A stretch of DNA of 39,845 nucleotides, from the NCBI GenBank assembly GCA_050732935.1, contig JBOHRW010000206.1, positions 1 to 39,845 on the forward strand, given 5' to 3'. This DNA is from DASRVA01 sp050732935 (GTDB lineage: Bacteria; Gemmatimonadota; Gemmatimonadetes; JACCXV01; JAHWKZ01). The translations under genes were made by a program, and so were the position numbers. Of this stretch, positions 8,827 to 19,223 are shown in pieces (position 1 is the stretch's first letter; each line of letters begins with the position of its first letter). The notes under the pieces were generated by a model. That model worked only from the letters and a program-made list of their open reading frames with translations. It was not told where the DNA came from and ran no database searches.

Positions 8827-11190
8827 TCAAGGAGAGGCGACCCGCTCGACCGAGCCGGCGGGAACCCATCCGGCGGGACTCCCGGGCGGGCGGACGCGCC
8901 AGCTCGTGTTCCTCGTCTCGAGCACGCGCACGTGGGCGCCTTCCGGCAGCTCGACGATCGGCGACCCACCCGGCGCCGCGGCCACCGCCACCGGTCGCAA
9001 CGCGATGGCGACGTCGCGGCTCCCCGTCCATGCCCGGGCCACGACCGCCGCCGCGATCAGCGCCGCCACGGCGAGGACGGCAAGGCCGATCTTCCTCCCG
9101 CCGCCGGTCGCCGCGAACGCGATGAACCCGATCGTGGTCGCGGCGAGAAGGACCCACAGGAGCTCGTCCAGCCGCGCGCGCTGCAGCACGTCTCTCACGG
9201 GATCATCGCGTTCCAGTCCGAGCTCGGCCATCAAGCTCCCCAGGTCGGCACGCAGCGCATCGTTCCGCGGCTCACCGGCGAGGGCCCGACGGTAGTGGAC
9301 CACGGCCTCTCCTCGTCGCCCGACGCGCCACAGGGCCGCGGCGAGGTCGGCCTCGAGACGCGGATCGTCGTGCCTGTCCGCGAGCTCGTCATAGATCGCG
9401 ATCGCCGGCGCGAACTCTCCCGCCCGATAGGCGGCGTTGGCCCGATCCCAGACGGCTTCGTCCTGGCCGGCCATGGCCGCGGGGATCGCGGCGGTGAGAC
9501 AGATCGCGAGGAGCGCGGTCGCGGCCGACGATCCGCGTCGGCTCCGTTTCCGGCCGCGGAGCCGCCGCTCCACCTCATGCAGGCTGCGATCGGCCGCTTC
9601 GGGGGAGGCCCGACCGTACTCCGCCTCCAGGACGGCTTCTCGCGCCACCCGGGCGAGCGCGGCCACGTCCTCGGGAGGGCCATCGCGCCAGGTCGCAGCC
9701 AGCGCCTCGTCCATCGCCCGGAGGGCCGAGTCGAGACCCCGGCCTCCGGCCGCCCGGGCCGCCTTCCGACGCGTGGCGAACCGCTCCACCGCTTCGGCCG
9801 GACGAGGCGACGGCGCGGGACGGCGGCGCCACGCGATCAGCGCCAGCCACGCCAGCCAGGGGCCGACCAACGCGCCCCAGTACCACGCCGGTACGGTCTC
9901 CGGATCCGGGTCGACGGGACGCCGAGCCGGCCACAGAGTCGGTCCACCTTCCTGGCCATCCCCGGGCCCGGGGATGGCCGCCAGCGACGCCGCCGAGGGG
10001 AGAACCTCGATCTCCCCCAGATCGAGGGAGTCCACGACGTAGGCGCGGATGGCGGGATCGAAGTACGCGAAGCGGGCCCGTCCCAGGTCGAGAGGTCCGG
10101 CCCGGGCCGGCGAGAGGAGGTACATGAAGGAGGCTTCCCCACGCACGACGCCGTCCCGCACTCGCGTCGCGGTCTCCGCGCCGGCCTTCGTCACGGCGAC
10201 GTCCGGCCAGGCGGGCAGGAACGGCTCGCCGACCGTCGTCGGATTGCCGACGCCCTTGACGGCGAGGGTGAGCTCGAGAGGCACACCCACCATCGCGGAC
10301 CGATCGCTCACCGCGCCCTCGAGCTCGAAGCGCCCGACCGCGCCGTCGTGGCTCACGGGGGCTCCTTCCGGAAGCGGATCGACCTCGACGTGCAGGGGGT
10401 CGGTCCGCAACGTGCGGGGTCGCCCGGGGCGCCACCATTCAATGGGATCGGGCTCCAGGATTCGCACGCTGGCCGGGCCGATCTCGAGTCGACCCGGCCG
10501 CAGGGGAAAGAGCGCGTATCGGAAGCGCTGAACGTGAAAGACCCGCGAACCGATTCGTTCCGTCTGGACCCGCGGCGCGGAATCGACCTCCACCCTCCAG
10601 AATCCGGGCGACGAGGGCGGGTCGTAATCCGGACTCTCGGCCAGCGCGGCACGGGGGTCGTGATAGAAGGCGAAGGTCAGCATGATCTGCTGTCCCACGT
10701 AGGCCCGCTCCCGATCCAGGCGCGCGGTCGCGAAGAAGGCAGGGAGCCCGTCGGCAGTTTCCGAGGCGAGCCCGTCGCGCAGGGGCCGGACCACCTCGAG
10801 ATCGAGAGCGGAGGTCTCCAGGGTGCGGCCTCTCACATCCACGCGAATCGGAGCGATGCGGAGGACGCCGGCGGCCATCGGTCGCAGCCGGTAGCGGTAA
10901 ACGACGCGTCGGGACACGTCGCCATCGAAGAGGCTCACACGTGATTCCCGGCTCCGGCTTACGACCGCGGCCGGAAGATCGGGGAGGGTGGGCTCCGGCA
11001 CGTCGTCGGTGAGCCCTGCCGGCTCGACCTCGACCACCAGCTCGGCGGTTTCCCCGAGCTCGATCCGGGACGGCTCCAGCCGCGCCGTGACCTCCGCCCG
11101 CTCCTGCCCGTACAGGGGGGCGGTCACCGCCAGCGCGAGGAGGGCACCCACCAGGACCCCGGACCATCTCCCCGGAAGCCCGCTCACCAT
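8827..11190 (-). CDS. BatD-BatE fusion: oxygen-tolerance protein with TPR and SH3-like domains
   Basis: 787 residues in one open frame. Residues 1-29 are a signal peptide, and about 30-430 are a BatD-type periplasmic beta region starting EVTARLEPSRIELGETAEL. A membrane helix lies near 436-454, then a cytoplasmic helical linker. A second hydrophobic stretch at about 555-574 looks like a former BatE signal peptide. TPR-like repeats follow (about 575-660), two helices (about 677-694 and 701-720) and a C-terminal SH3-like domain (about 725-787). The predicted topology is consistent: both large domains face the periplasm. Bat proteins partner MoxR ATPases; a role in stress tolerance is reported but the molecular job is unknown. 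ATG 11190 overlaps the upstream stop; GTG 11187 is an alternative. Confidence 0.85.
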   Translation of the reverse strand: MVSGLPGRWSGVLVGALLALAVTAPLYGQERAEVTARLEPSRIELGETAELVVEVEPAGLTDDVPEPTLPDLPAAVVSRSRESRVSLFDGDVSRRVVYRYRLRPMAAGVLRIAPIRVDVRGRTLETSALDLEVVRPLRDGLASETADGLPAFFATARLDRERAYVGQQIMLTFAFYHDPRAALAESPDYDPPSSPGFWRVEVDSAPRVQTERIGSRVFHVQRFRYALFPLRPGRLEIGPASVRILEPDPIEWWRPGRPRTLRTDPLHVEVDPLPEGAPVSHDGAVGRFELEGAVSDRSAMVGVPLELTLAVKGVGNPTTVGEPFLPAWPDVAVTKAGAETATRVRDGVVRGEASFMYLLSPARAGPLDLGRARFAYFDPAIRAYVVDSLDLGEIEVLPSAASLAAIPGPGDGQEGGPTLWPARRPVDPDPETVPAWYWGALVGPWLAWLALIAWRRRPAPSPRPAEAVERFATRRKAARAAGGRGLDSALRAMDEALAATWRDGPPEDVAALARVAREAVLEAEYGRASPEAADRSLHEVERRLRGRKRSRRGSSAATALLAICLTAAIPAAMAGQDEAVWDRANAAYRAGEFAPAIAIYDELADRHDDPRLEADLAAALWRVGRRGEAVVHYRRALAGEPRNDALRADLGSLMAELGLERDDPVRDVLQRARLDELLWVLLAATTIGFIAFAATGGGRKIGLAVLAVAALIAAAVVARAWTGSRDVAIALRPVAVAAAPGGSPIVELPEGAHVRVLETRNTSWRVRPPGSPAGWVPAGSVERVASP

Positions 11191-12845
11191 CCGGGTCGTC
11201 CCGCCTGGTCGGCGCGCCGGTCGCCGCCACGGATCAGCGCCTCCTGCTCCTGCGCCGCCAGGGCGTCGAGGAGCCGCTCGGCCTGGTCGCGGGTCAGCGA
11301 TCCAGGAGAACCCGAGGTCCCGCTCGACGGCGGCTGCGCGCCCGTGCCGCCCCCGCCGGCTCCGCCCCCCTGCCCTTCGCCGCCCCCGGCCGAACCGCCG
11401 CCATCCCCGGCCGCCTCGTCCCGCCGGCGCAGCGCCAGCTCGAGGTTGTGCTTGGCGTCGCGGTCGTCCGGGTCCCGGACCAGGGCCTCGCGATAGGCGG
11501 CCACGGCGCTGTCCCAGTACGGAAGGCTCCGTTCCGCGCTCGTGCTTTCCACCTCCTCGGCCATCCGGAAACGCCCGTTTCCGGCGTTGTACCAGGCGGC
11601 CTCGGCGCGCGCCCTCTCGAGGGCGGTGCGGGCGGCCACGGCGTAGCTCGCGGCCGCCTCGCGGTGCCGCCCGAGACGGTACGCCGCGCTGGCCCGGTTG
11701 TAGGCGTCGGACGGATCCGCATTGGCCGAACGGTCGTTCGCGCGCCACACCCTAAGCGCGTCCTGGTAGCGCCCCTCTTCGTAAAGGTCTTCGGGGTCCT
11801 GCGGGCGCCCCATCGCCAACAGGATCAGCGCCGCCAGGACCGCCGCCATCTCGGCCGGGAGGCGTCGCGACCGGAGAGCGAGGATGGCTTCGCCGGCCAG
11901 CGCGAGGACCGCCAGCGCCAGCGGCCAGCGATAGCGATCGGCCTGGCGCTCCTCGGACCGCCCTTCCCGGCGACCCGTGTCCAGCCTCGACAGACGAGCG
12001 CCGAGCCGCGCCAGGGACGGCTCGTCGCCGGCCCTCGCGAAGATGCCACCGGTGGCCTCGGCGGTCTCTTCGAGCGCCTCCCTCTCCAGTCGGGTCACGA
12101 CCGGCTCGCCGGCGGCGCGAACCCAGTCGCCGCCCGGCAGCGGGATCCTGGATCCCTCTTCGGTCCCGACGCCGACCGTCTCGATCTCGATCCCGCGCTC
12201 GCGCGCCAGGTCGATCGTGGCTTCCAGCCGGCTCCCATGGTCCTCGCCGTCCGAGAGGACCACGACGGCCCGCCCGGGGGCGCGCTCGGGTCCGAAGGCG
12301 CCGAGCGCGACCTCGATCGCCCGGCCGAGATCGGTGCTCGGATCGCTGATCCAGTCGGGCCCCGCCGAACCCAGATAGAGCTCGATGGCGCTCGCGTCCT
12401 GGGTCAGCGGGACCGCCAGCGAGGCTTCGCCGGCGAACACCACCAGCCCGGTCTCGGCGCTCGGCAGCATGGCCATGAGCTGACGAACCACCCGCCGCGC
12501 GCGATCGAGACGGCTCGGGTCCACATCGCGCGCCAGCATCGAGCGCGAGACGTCGATCGCGAAAACGACCTCCTGGCCGACCGGGACGGCCGTGACGGGA
12601 GCCGTGCCCCATTGCGGACCGGCCGCCGCCAGGACCAGCCCGGCCAGGCCCAGGACGAGGAGGCCGCCCCGGATCCCGCGCCTTCCGGCCGGAAGCTCCT
12701 GCGTGCGTCGCCGTACGTCGGTGTCGGCGAACCGATCCAGCGCCCGCCGCCGGCGCTTGACCGACCAGACGATCCCGGCCGTCGCGACCGGCACCAGCAC
12801 CAGGCCGATCAGGTACGCGGGCCGAAGCCACTCGATCCCGTTCAC
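11184..12845 (-). CDS. BatB-BatC fusion: membrane vWA protein with TPR tail
   Basis: 553 residues. Two N-terminal helices (about 11-28 and 60-78) precede a von Willebrand A domain (about 92-290) with an intact MIDAS start DVSRS (98-102) and VVLSDGEDHG. A hydrophobic pair follows at about 307-345, and then, in the same frame, BatC-like TPR repeats (about 350-475), a glycine-rich stretch (480-505) and a charged tail. In the classical order batB and batC are separate genes; here they are one. The vWA domain probably faces the periplasm and binds a metal-dependent partner. GTG 12845 overlaps the batA stop as GTGA. Function beyond the MoxR/Bat module is not established. Confidence 0.87.
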   Translation of the reverse strand: MNGIEWLRPAYLIGLVLVPVATAGIVWSVKRRRRALDRFADTDVRRRTQELPAGRRGIRGGLLVLGLAGLVLAAAGPQWGTAPVTAVPVGQEVVFAIDVSRSMLARDVDPSRLDRARRVVRQLMAMLPSAETGLVVFAGEASLAVPLTQDASAIELYLGSAGPDWISDPSTDLGRAIEVALGAFGPERAPGRAVVVLSDGEDHGSRLEATIDLARERGIEIETVGVGTEEGSRIPLPGGDWVRAAGEPVVTRLEREALEETAEATGGIFARAGDEPSLARLGARLSRLDTGRREGRSEERQADRYRWPLALAVLALAGEAILALRSRRLPAEMAAVLAALILLAMGRPQDPEDLYEEGRYQDALRVWRANDRSANADPSDAYNRASAAYRLGRHREAAASYAVAARTALERARAEAAWYNAGNGRFRMAEEVESTSAERSLPYWDSAVAAYREALVRDPDDRDAKHNLELALRRRDEAAGDGGGSAGGGEGQGGGAGGGGTGAQPPSSGTSGSPGSLTRDQAERLLDALAAQEQEALIRGGDRRADQAGRPGW

Positions 12846-13849
12846 GGGAGTCTCCGGAAGAGGGTTCCCCTCAGCATGCCCTCCAGCACGACGAAGCCAA
12901 GGGCGGGGATGAGGAGCCACATATAGCGATCGAGACGGACCACCGGTCGCCGACCGGAGAGAGGAGAGCGCTCCAGCCGATCGATCTCCGCATACACCTC
13001 CGACAGGGCCTGCGGGTCGGTGGCGCGGAAGTAGCGCCCGCCGGTACGATCGGCGATGTCACGGAGAACGTCCTCGTCGATCCGCACGATGACCCGGACA
13101 TAGCGTCGGCCGAAGCGCGGATCCTCGAGCAGATAGGGGGCCTCACCCGTCGTGCCGACGCCGATCGTATAGACGCGCACGCCCAGCGCCCGGGCGGTCT
13201 CGGCGGCGGTGAGGGGGTCGATCTGGCCGGCGTTGTTCACCCCGTCGGTGAGCAGGATCACGACACGGCTCTTCGCATCGCTCGAACGCAGCCGGTTGAC
13301 CGCGGTGGCGAGTGCGGTCCCGATGGCCGTGCCTTCCGCCAGGGCTCCGATCTCGACCCGCTGCACGGCGTCCACGACCGCTCCGTGGTCGAGGGTGAGC
13401 GGCGCCTGGGTCACGGCCTGGCCGGCGAAGGAGACCAGGCCCAGGCGGTCCGAGGAGCGATTCTCGATGAAGTCGGTCGCCGCCTGCTTGGCCACCTCGA
13501 GGCGGTTCCGGGGCTGGAAATCCTCGGCCTTCATGCTGCCCGAAGCGTCGAGGGCGAGGACGATGTCCACCCCCGAGCTGGTGACGGGGCGCCCGGCTTC
13601 CAGCTCCTGGGGGCGCGCCAGGGCGATCACCCCGAGCACGAACGCGAGCATGCGCAGGATCTCGGGCGCGGCCCGCAGTCGCTCGCGCCACGTCGTCGGC
13701 AGCTCGCGGGCGGCCGCCAGGGCCGGCAGGACCAGAGCCCGGCGCCGACGACGACGGGACCACAGCCAGGCCGCCGGCACGAGGGCGAGGAGGAGCAGCC
13801 ACCAAGGGGAGGCCAGGGTCCAGCCGAGCTGGCTGGCAAGCGCGCTCAA
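12842..13849 (-). CDS. batA: BatA: membrane-anchored vWA-domain protein
   Basis: 335 residues. N-terminal helix (about 15-30), an RRRRRR stretch, a second helix (about 64-78), then a vWA domain with MIDAS motif DASGS (101-105), an invariant-Thr region (GTAIGTAL) and LLTDGVNNAG, ending in a C-terminal helix (WLLIPALGFVVLEGML). The first usable start is the TTG at 13849, which overlaps the preceding stop as TTGA; no ATG or GTG lies at a sensible position. Neighbouring bat genes support the name over a generic vWA protein. Likely acts in the inner membrane with BatB/C and the MoxR ATPase. Confidence 0.9.
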   Translation of the reverse strand: MSALASQLGWTLASPWWLLLLALVPAAWLWSRRRRRRALVLPALAAARELPTTWRERLRAAPEILRMLAFVLGVIALARPQELEAGRPVTSSGVDIVLALDASGSMKAEDFQPRNRLEVAKQAATDFIENRSSDRLGLVSFAGQAVTQAPLTLDHGAVVDAVQRVEIGALAEGTAIGTALATAVNRLRSSDAKSRVVILLTDGVNNAGQIDPLTAAETARALGVRVYTIGVGTTGEAPYLLEDPRFGRRYVRVIVRIDEDVLRDIADRTGGRYFRATDPQALSEVYAEIDRLERSPLSGRRPVVRLDRYMWLLIPALGFVVLEGMLRGTLFRRLP

Positions 13850-14787
13850 GAAGCCGCCTCCTGGGCCGGCGCTTCGGAGGGGCGCCGACGAAGGGCCTCG
13901 ATCCGATCCAGGCTCTCGAGCGCGCGCCTGGCGAGGCCGGGCACGGCACCAGAATCGGGAGCGACGCGCGCGAACTTCGCGAGGTCCACGATGGCCAGTA
14001 CGCTGGCCAGCCCCGGGCGTTCCTCGCGCAAGGGCTCGGGGAGAGCCGAGAGAAGCTCCAGGGTCGTGCGCTCGCGGGCCGCGACCCCCCATGCGTCCGC
14101 GAGATAGGACCGGAGCGCGTCCCCCATCCCGGCGGCCGCCGCCACCCGCCCGGTGGGCGTCGCCGGCTCCTCGCCCAGGGCCAGGATCCGCTCCCGGGCC
14201 TCGCGATAAGGATCGACCGCGACCGGGCGCATAGGCCGCGGATCGGCCCTCCGCCGCCGCCGGCGCCACCAGAGCGCGGCCAGCGCCAGGACGAGAGCGG
14301 CCAGGACGAGCCAGATCCACCACGGGAGCCCCGGCGTCCGCCACAACGGTTTGATGTCCGCCAGCAGCGTGTCTCCCGGCGCGAGCACCGAGGCGACCTC
14401 GAGGGTGTCGGAGACGACCGGCACCCGGAGCGTGTCACCACGGCCGTCGGTCACCAGCGCGTCGATCGGCGGCAGGACGACGTCCCCGGGTCGGAACGAT
14501 GCCATCTTGAGCCGCAGGAGGCCGTCCCGCCGCTGGCTGTCGAACACCGCCACCTCGGGACGGGCGGCGTAGCCCTCGACGATCGACTGAGGAAGCAGGT
14601 AGTGGCCCGCCGGACCGCTGGCCCGCACCGTCACCCAGAAGTGGTCGCCGACCGTGAGCGGCGGCGCACCCGAGGGCAGCGGGTCGGGGATCACGCGGAT
14701 CTCGAAAGGCTCCGCCGCCGGCGCCTGCGCCACGACCCGCGTGGTTGGCGCCATCAGGAGAAGAACGAGGATTCCGAGCCCTCTCAC
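13846..14787 (-). CDS. BatD-like / DUF4381-type membrane protein of the moxR-bat cluster
   Basis: 313 residues. A signal peptide (about 1-20) leads into a periplasmic region with beta-strand character (about 25-150, including a PGDVVLPPIDALV motif like that of BatD). One helix (about 155-174) with an RRRRRR stop-transfer follows, then a helical cytoplasmic domain (about 185-313) holding DALRSYLADAWGV. Small anchored proteins of this layout are regular members of moxR-DUF58-bat clusters between the DUF58 and batA genes. GTG 14787 overlaps the DUF58 stop as GTGA. The molecular role is unknown; assignment rests on layout and position. Confidence 0.75.
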   Translation of the reverse strand: MRGLGILVLLLMAPTTRVVAQAPAAEPFEIRVIPDPLPSGAPPLTVGDHFWVTVRASGPAGHYLLPQSIVEGYAARPEVAVFDSQRRDGLLRLKMASFRPGDVVLPPIDALVTDGRGDTLRVPVVSDTLEVASVLAPGDTLLADIKPLWRTPGLPWWIWLVLAALVLALAALWWRRRRRRADPRPMRPVAVDPYREARERILALGEEPATPTGRVAAAAGMGDALRSYLADAWGVAARERTTLELLSALPEPLREERPGLASVLAIVDLAKFARVAPDSGAVPGLARRALESLDRIEALRRRPSEAPAQEAAS

Positions 14788-15676
14788 CGGCGTCTCCGGC
14801 CCCGGAATCGACGCCGCTCCCGGCGTTCGAAGAAACGCCGCAGAGGCTCCACGTAATCCGCCAGGGTGTCCACGTCGACGACGTCGATGCCGGCCTCCCT
14901 GAAGAGTTGCGCGCGCTCCTCGTCGGTATGCGCAGCGGCTTCGGCGTAGGCCTCGCGTACGCGCGACGAGCCCGTGTCGAGCCATCGCCGGCGCCCCGAC
15001 TCCGGCTCGACGACCTCGATCAGCCCGACGTCGGGAAGCACGCGGTCCCTGCGGTCGGAAAGGACGAGCGCCACCACGTCGTGGCGGGCGGCCAGCGCCC
15101 CGAGAGCCCGGCCGTAACCGCGGTCGAGGAAATCGGAGAGAACGAAGATCACGCTCCGCCGATGGAGCACCCGGGCCAGGAACTCGATGGCGCCCGCCAG
15201 GTCGGTCCCGCGGGCCGGGGGGTCGAACGTCAGGATGTCGCGGACGAGCCGGAGGACGTGCGACTTCCCTTTGCGCGGCGGGACGTAGCGCTCGATCCCC
15301 GTCGCGAAGAGCAGGGCGCCGGCGCGGTCGTTGTTGCGGATCGCGGCCAGTCCGAGCACGGCGGCGATCTCGGCCGCCCGCTCGCGCTTGAGCTGGCCCT
15401 GGGTCCCGAAACGGGTGGAAGCGCTCCCGTCGACGGCCAGGATCACCGTCAGTTCGCGCTCCTCCACGAACTGCTTCACGTACGGGACGCCGCGCCGTGC
15501 CGTCACGTTCCAGTCGATCGCGCGCACGTCGTCGCCCGCCTGGTACTCGCGGACGTCCGAGAACTCGACCCCCCGTCCCTTGAAGACGCTCGTGTACTCG
15601 CCGCTGAAGATGTCGGTGACCAGGTGGCGGGTCTTGATCTCGAGCAGCCGGACCTTCTGGGCCAGCCCCGGGACGA

Positions 15677-15680
<4 letters not shown>
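14784..15680 (-). CDS. DUF58 protein with vWA-like fold
   Basis: 298 residues. The DUF58 hallmark FSDVREYQAGDDVRAIDW sits at about 40-57, followed by a vWA-like core with D84-G-S-A-S88. This protein has no membrane anchor of its own, unlike long DUF58 proteins. It is the standard partner encoded next to MoxR ATPases and may be the vWA adaptor or client that MoxR remodels, as CoxE or CbbO-type proteins are for related ATPases. GTG 15680 overlaps the moxR stop as GTGA. The C-terminus is very basic (RRERRRFRGRRRR). Confidence 0.92.
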
Positions 15681-16735
<1,055 letters not shown>

Positions 16736-16787
16736 ACCGGTTGCGGGGCGGCAAAGTTCCCGCTCACGAGTGCGCTGGCTCAGCACA

Positions 16788-19154
16788 CTAAAAGCGGTCC
16801 CGAAGATAGGAGCCGGGGGTTTCGAGCCGCCAGCCGAGCGCTTCGCAGCGGGCGTGGACGGGACCCTGGCGATCGGTCCGGTAGACGCGGGCGCCGGTCG
16901 CCGCGAGCCGCGCCAGGGCGTCCGGATGCGGATGGCCGTATCGGTTGGAGCGCCCCACCGAAACGACCGCGGCGTCCGGCGCGACCCGCGCCAGGAACGC
17001 TGCGCTGGACGAGTGCCGGCTTCCGTGGTGCCCGACGTGCAAGAGCCCCGCGGCGAGGGAGTCCGCCAGCCGCTCTGCGAGCGCCGTCTCCCCCGGCTTT
17101 CCGAGATCCCCCGTGAGGAGCAGTCGACAGGGTCCATGGCTCATCAAGAGGACGACCGACCCCTCGTTCGCGGGACGACGATCGTCCCAGGGATCGACGG
17201 GGACCCACTCGGGCGTCGGGTGCAGCACGTCGATCGCGACCCCGCCCCGATGGAAGCGCTGGCCGGCACGCAGCGTCACGGCCGAAGGGCCTGCCGCGCT
17301 CGTCGCGAGAAGCTCGAGCCAGGACGAGTTGTCATCGACCGCCATGGGGCTCCCCCACCGCGACACGGGGAGTCCCCGGATCACGCTGGAGGCGCCCCCG
17401 ACATGGTCCAGGTCGGCGTGGGTCGTGATCAGCCAGTCGAGCCGCGAGACACCCCGTCGGCGGAGGTACGGGAGCACGGTGCTCCGCCCGGCGTCTCCGA
17501 ACGGATACGCCGGTCCGGCGTCGACGAGCCAGGTTTCCCCGTCCGGGAAGTGGATCACCACGGCATCCCCCTGACCGACATCCAGCCACACGACCTCCCA
17601 GCCGCGGAAGCGATCCGCCGGCGTGGCGAGGAGCAAGGCCAGGCCGAAAACGGCCGCCCCCATCGCCACTCGAGGCCGGAAGCGGACCGCCGTCAGAGCG
17701 GCCGCGAAAAGAGCGGTCGATCCGATCGTCCATCCGACCTCCCCCGGCACCCAGATCGGAGCCCCGGCCCCACCCAGAGCGACGACGCCCTCCAGCGCCC
17801 CGATCGTCACCGCCGCGGTCACCGTCAAGGGCCGGGCCAGCAGCTCGACGCCGCTGGCGTCGGCGAGCAGCGCCATCCACAGGGTCGGCAGGCTCAGGCA
17901 CGACAGGGGAACCGCGACCGGGTTGACCGGAAACCCGGCGGGTGCGATCCAGCCGAAGGCGGCGGCCTGGATCGGCAGGGTGCCGAGAGTGGAGGCGGTG
18001 GTGGCGATCAGACCGGAGACCAGCAATCGCCGTGGGGTCCTCCCGCGACGGGAAAGCATGCGATCCAGCGGGGCCCCGGCCAGCAGGCCCGCCACGGCGG
18101 CGAAGGAGAGCGCGAACCCGAGGTCGAGCAGATCCAGGGGGCGCCAGGCCAGGACCGCCATGGCGGCCAGGCCCCACGCCTGCCACATCGAGATCCGCCG
18201 CTCGTCCGCCCGCGCCCACACCACGACCACCGCCATCAGCGCCCCCCGCACGATCGAAGGCGGGGCCCCGACGAGCGCGGTATAGACGGCGAGGAGAAGC
18301 CCGGTGGCCGCGGCCCTGGGGCGCGGCGCGAGACCCGCCAGGCCCAGGCCGAGGTGCATCAGGGCGGCCAGAAACCCCACCTGGAGGCCGCTGACGGCAA
18401 GCAGGTGGAGCGTCCCGCTGGCGGCAAAGGCGTCCGCCAGCGCGGGGTCGAGATCGATCCGGTCGCCGAGGAGGAGCGCCAGCGCCAGGGGCTCCAGAGA
18501 TGGACCGAAGCGCTCGCTCAGCCGCGCGCGGAGATGCCGGTCCAGGAGTGAGAGGAAGGGAGCGCGGCCGGTCTCGGGCGGTCCGGAGCGCGCGTCCTGC
18601 AGGAGGCCCCGGCGGGCACCGGGACCGATCCCGGCCGGGGGAAAGCGGGCCCCCGGCAGCGAGCGCGGGGGGTCCGCCACCAGACGTCCCTCCAGCCGCC
18701 GCCTCTCTCCCGGGCGGGGCGGGTCGCCTCGCCCGCGCCATCTCAGTCGGGAGCCGGGGCATGGCCGCGGGCAGGAGAGGGCCGTCCCCTGGGCGCTCCA
18801 CCCGTCCGTCCCCGAAGACGGGACGCGCTCGACCTCGACGACCGCGCGGAGCGGCGCTGGCGTGGCGGACTGCGCCAGCTCCCACCACGCGCGTGCGTCG
18901 TCCCGCGCCGCGCCGATGGCGAGGAGCAGGCGGATTCCGACCACCAGGGTGACGATCCCCCACGCCTTCCCGGGGACTGCACGCGGCCCGCGCGCGAGCA
19001 CCGCCAGGCCGGCCACGCCGAGGACCATCCCTCCCGCGGCCGGGCCCAGGTACGCGGCCACCAGGCCGGCCGCCATGAGGGCGCAGGCGCAGATGGCCGC
19101 CGGGACCCGGAGCGCGGTCCCGGGACCGGGTGTCGGTGATTCGTCGATGGGCAA
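16788..19154 (-). CDS. comEC: ComEC/Rec2-family DNA internalisation protein
   Basis: 788 residues, full length for the family. Two or three N-terminal helices and an OB-like DUF4131 region (about 95-190) are followed by the Competence domain (about 210-500) with HLLAVSGLQVG near 250-260 and many helices. A C-terminal metallo-beta-lactamase-like domain carries DVGQGDA (525-531), HADLDH (579-584) and HVGHHGS. ComEC forms the inner-membrane channel for single-stranded DNA uptake, and its C-terminal domain is a likely nuclease for the non-transforming strand. The only sensible start is a TTG at 19154, directly beyond a strong hairpin. No other competence gene is in the window. Confidence 0.94.
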   Translation of the reverse strand: MPIDESPTPGPGTALRVPAAICACALMAAGLVAAYLGPAAGGMVLGVAGLAVLARGPRAVPGKAWGIVTLVVGIRLLLAIGAARDDARAWWELAQSATPAPLRAVVEVERVPSSGTDGWSAQGTALSCPRPCPGSRLRWRGRGDPPRPGERRRLEGRLVADPPRSLPGARFPPAGIGPGARRGLLQDARSGPPETGRAPFLSLLDRHLRARLSERFGPSLEPLALALLLGDRIDLDPALADAFAASGTLHLLAVSGLQVGFLAALMHLGLGLAGLAPRPRAAATGLLLAVYTALVGAPPSIVRGALMAVVVVWARADERRISMWQAWGLAAMAVLAWRPLDLLDLGFALSFAAVAGLLAGAPLDRMLSRRGRTPRRLLVSGLIATTASTLGTLPIQAAAFGWIAPAGFPVNPVAVPLSCLSLPTLWMALLADASGVELLARPLTVTAAVTIGALEGVVALGGAGAPIWVPGEVGWTIGSTALFAAALTAVRFRPRVAMGAAVFGLALLLATPADRFRGWEVVWLDVGQGDAVVIHFPDGETWLVDAGPAYPFGDAGRSTVLPYLRRRGVSRLDWLITTHADLDHVGGASSVIRGLPVSRWGSPMAVDDNSSWLELLATSAAGPSAVTLRAGQRFHRGGVAIDVLHPTPEWVPVDPWDDRRPANEGSVVLLMSHGPCRLLLTGDLGKPGETALAERLADSLAAGLLHVGHHGSRHSSSAAFLARVAPDAAVVSVGRSNRYGHPHPDALARLAATGARVYRTDRQGPVHARCEALGWRLETPGSYLRDRF

Positions 19155-19156
19155 TC

Positions 19157-19177
19157 TGCCGGGGACTTACCCCGGCA
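19157..19177. promoter_or_regulatory. Hairpin abutting the comEC start codon
   Basis: Perfect 8-bp stem (TGCCGGGG / CCCCGGCA) with a 5-base loop, two bases upstream of the comEC TTG. No T-run follows on either strand, so it is not a standard intrinsic terminator. It could limit translation initiation on comEC or act as a factor-assisted terminator for the upstream GWxTD gene. The structure is seen; the function is a guess. Confidence 0.45.
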
Positions 19178-19223
19178 AGTGGAAGGCCGGCGGCAGGACG
19201 GGGCATCGGGAACCCGACCCCGG

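Noticed and set aside
11184..11500. Glycine-rich low-complexity region in the BatB-BatC gene as a DNA repeat array
   Set aside because: It is imperfect and simply reflects Gly codons in a linker; no unit repeats regularly.
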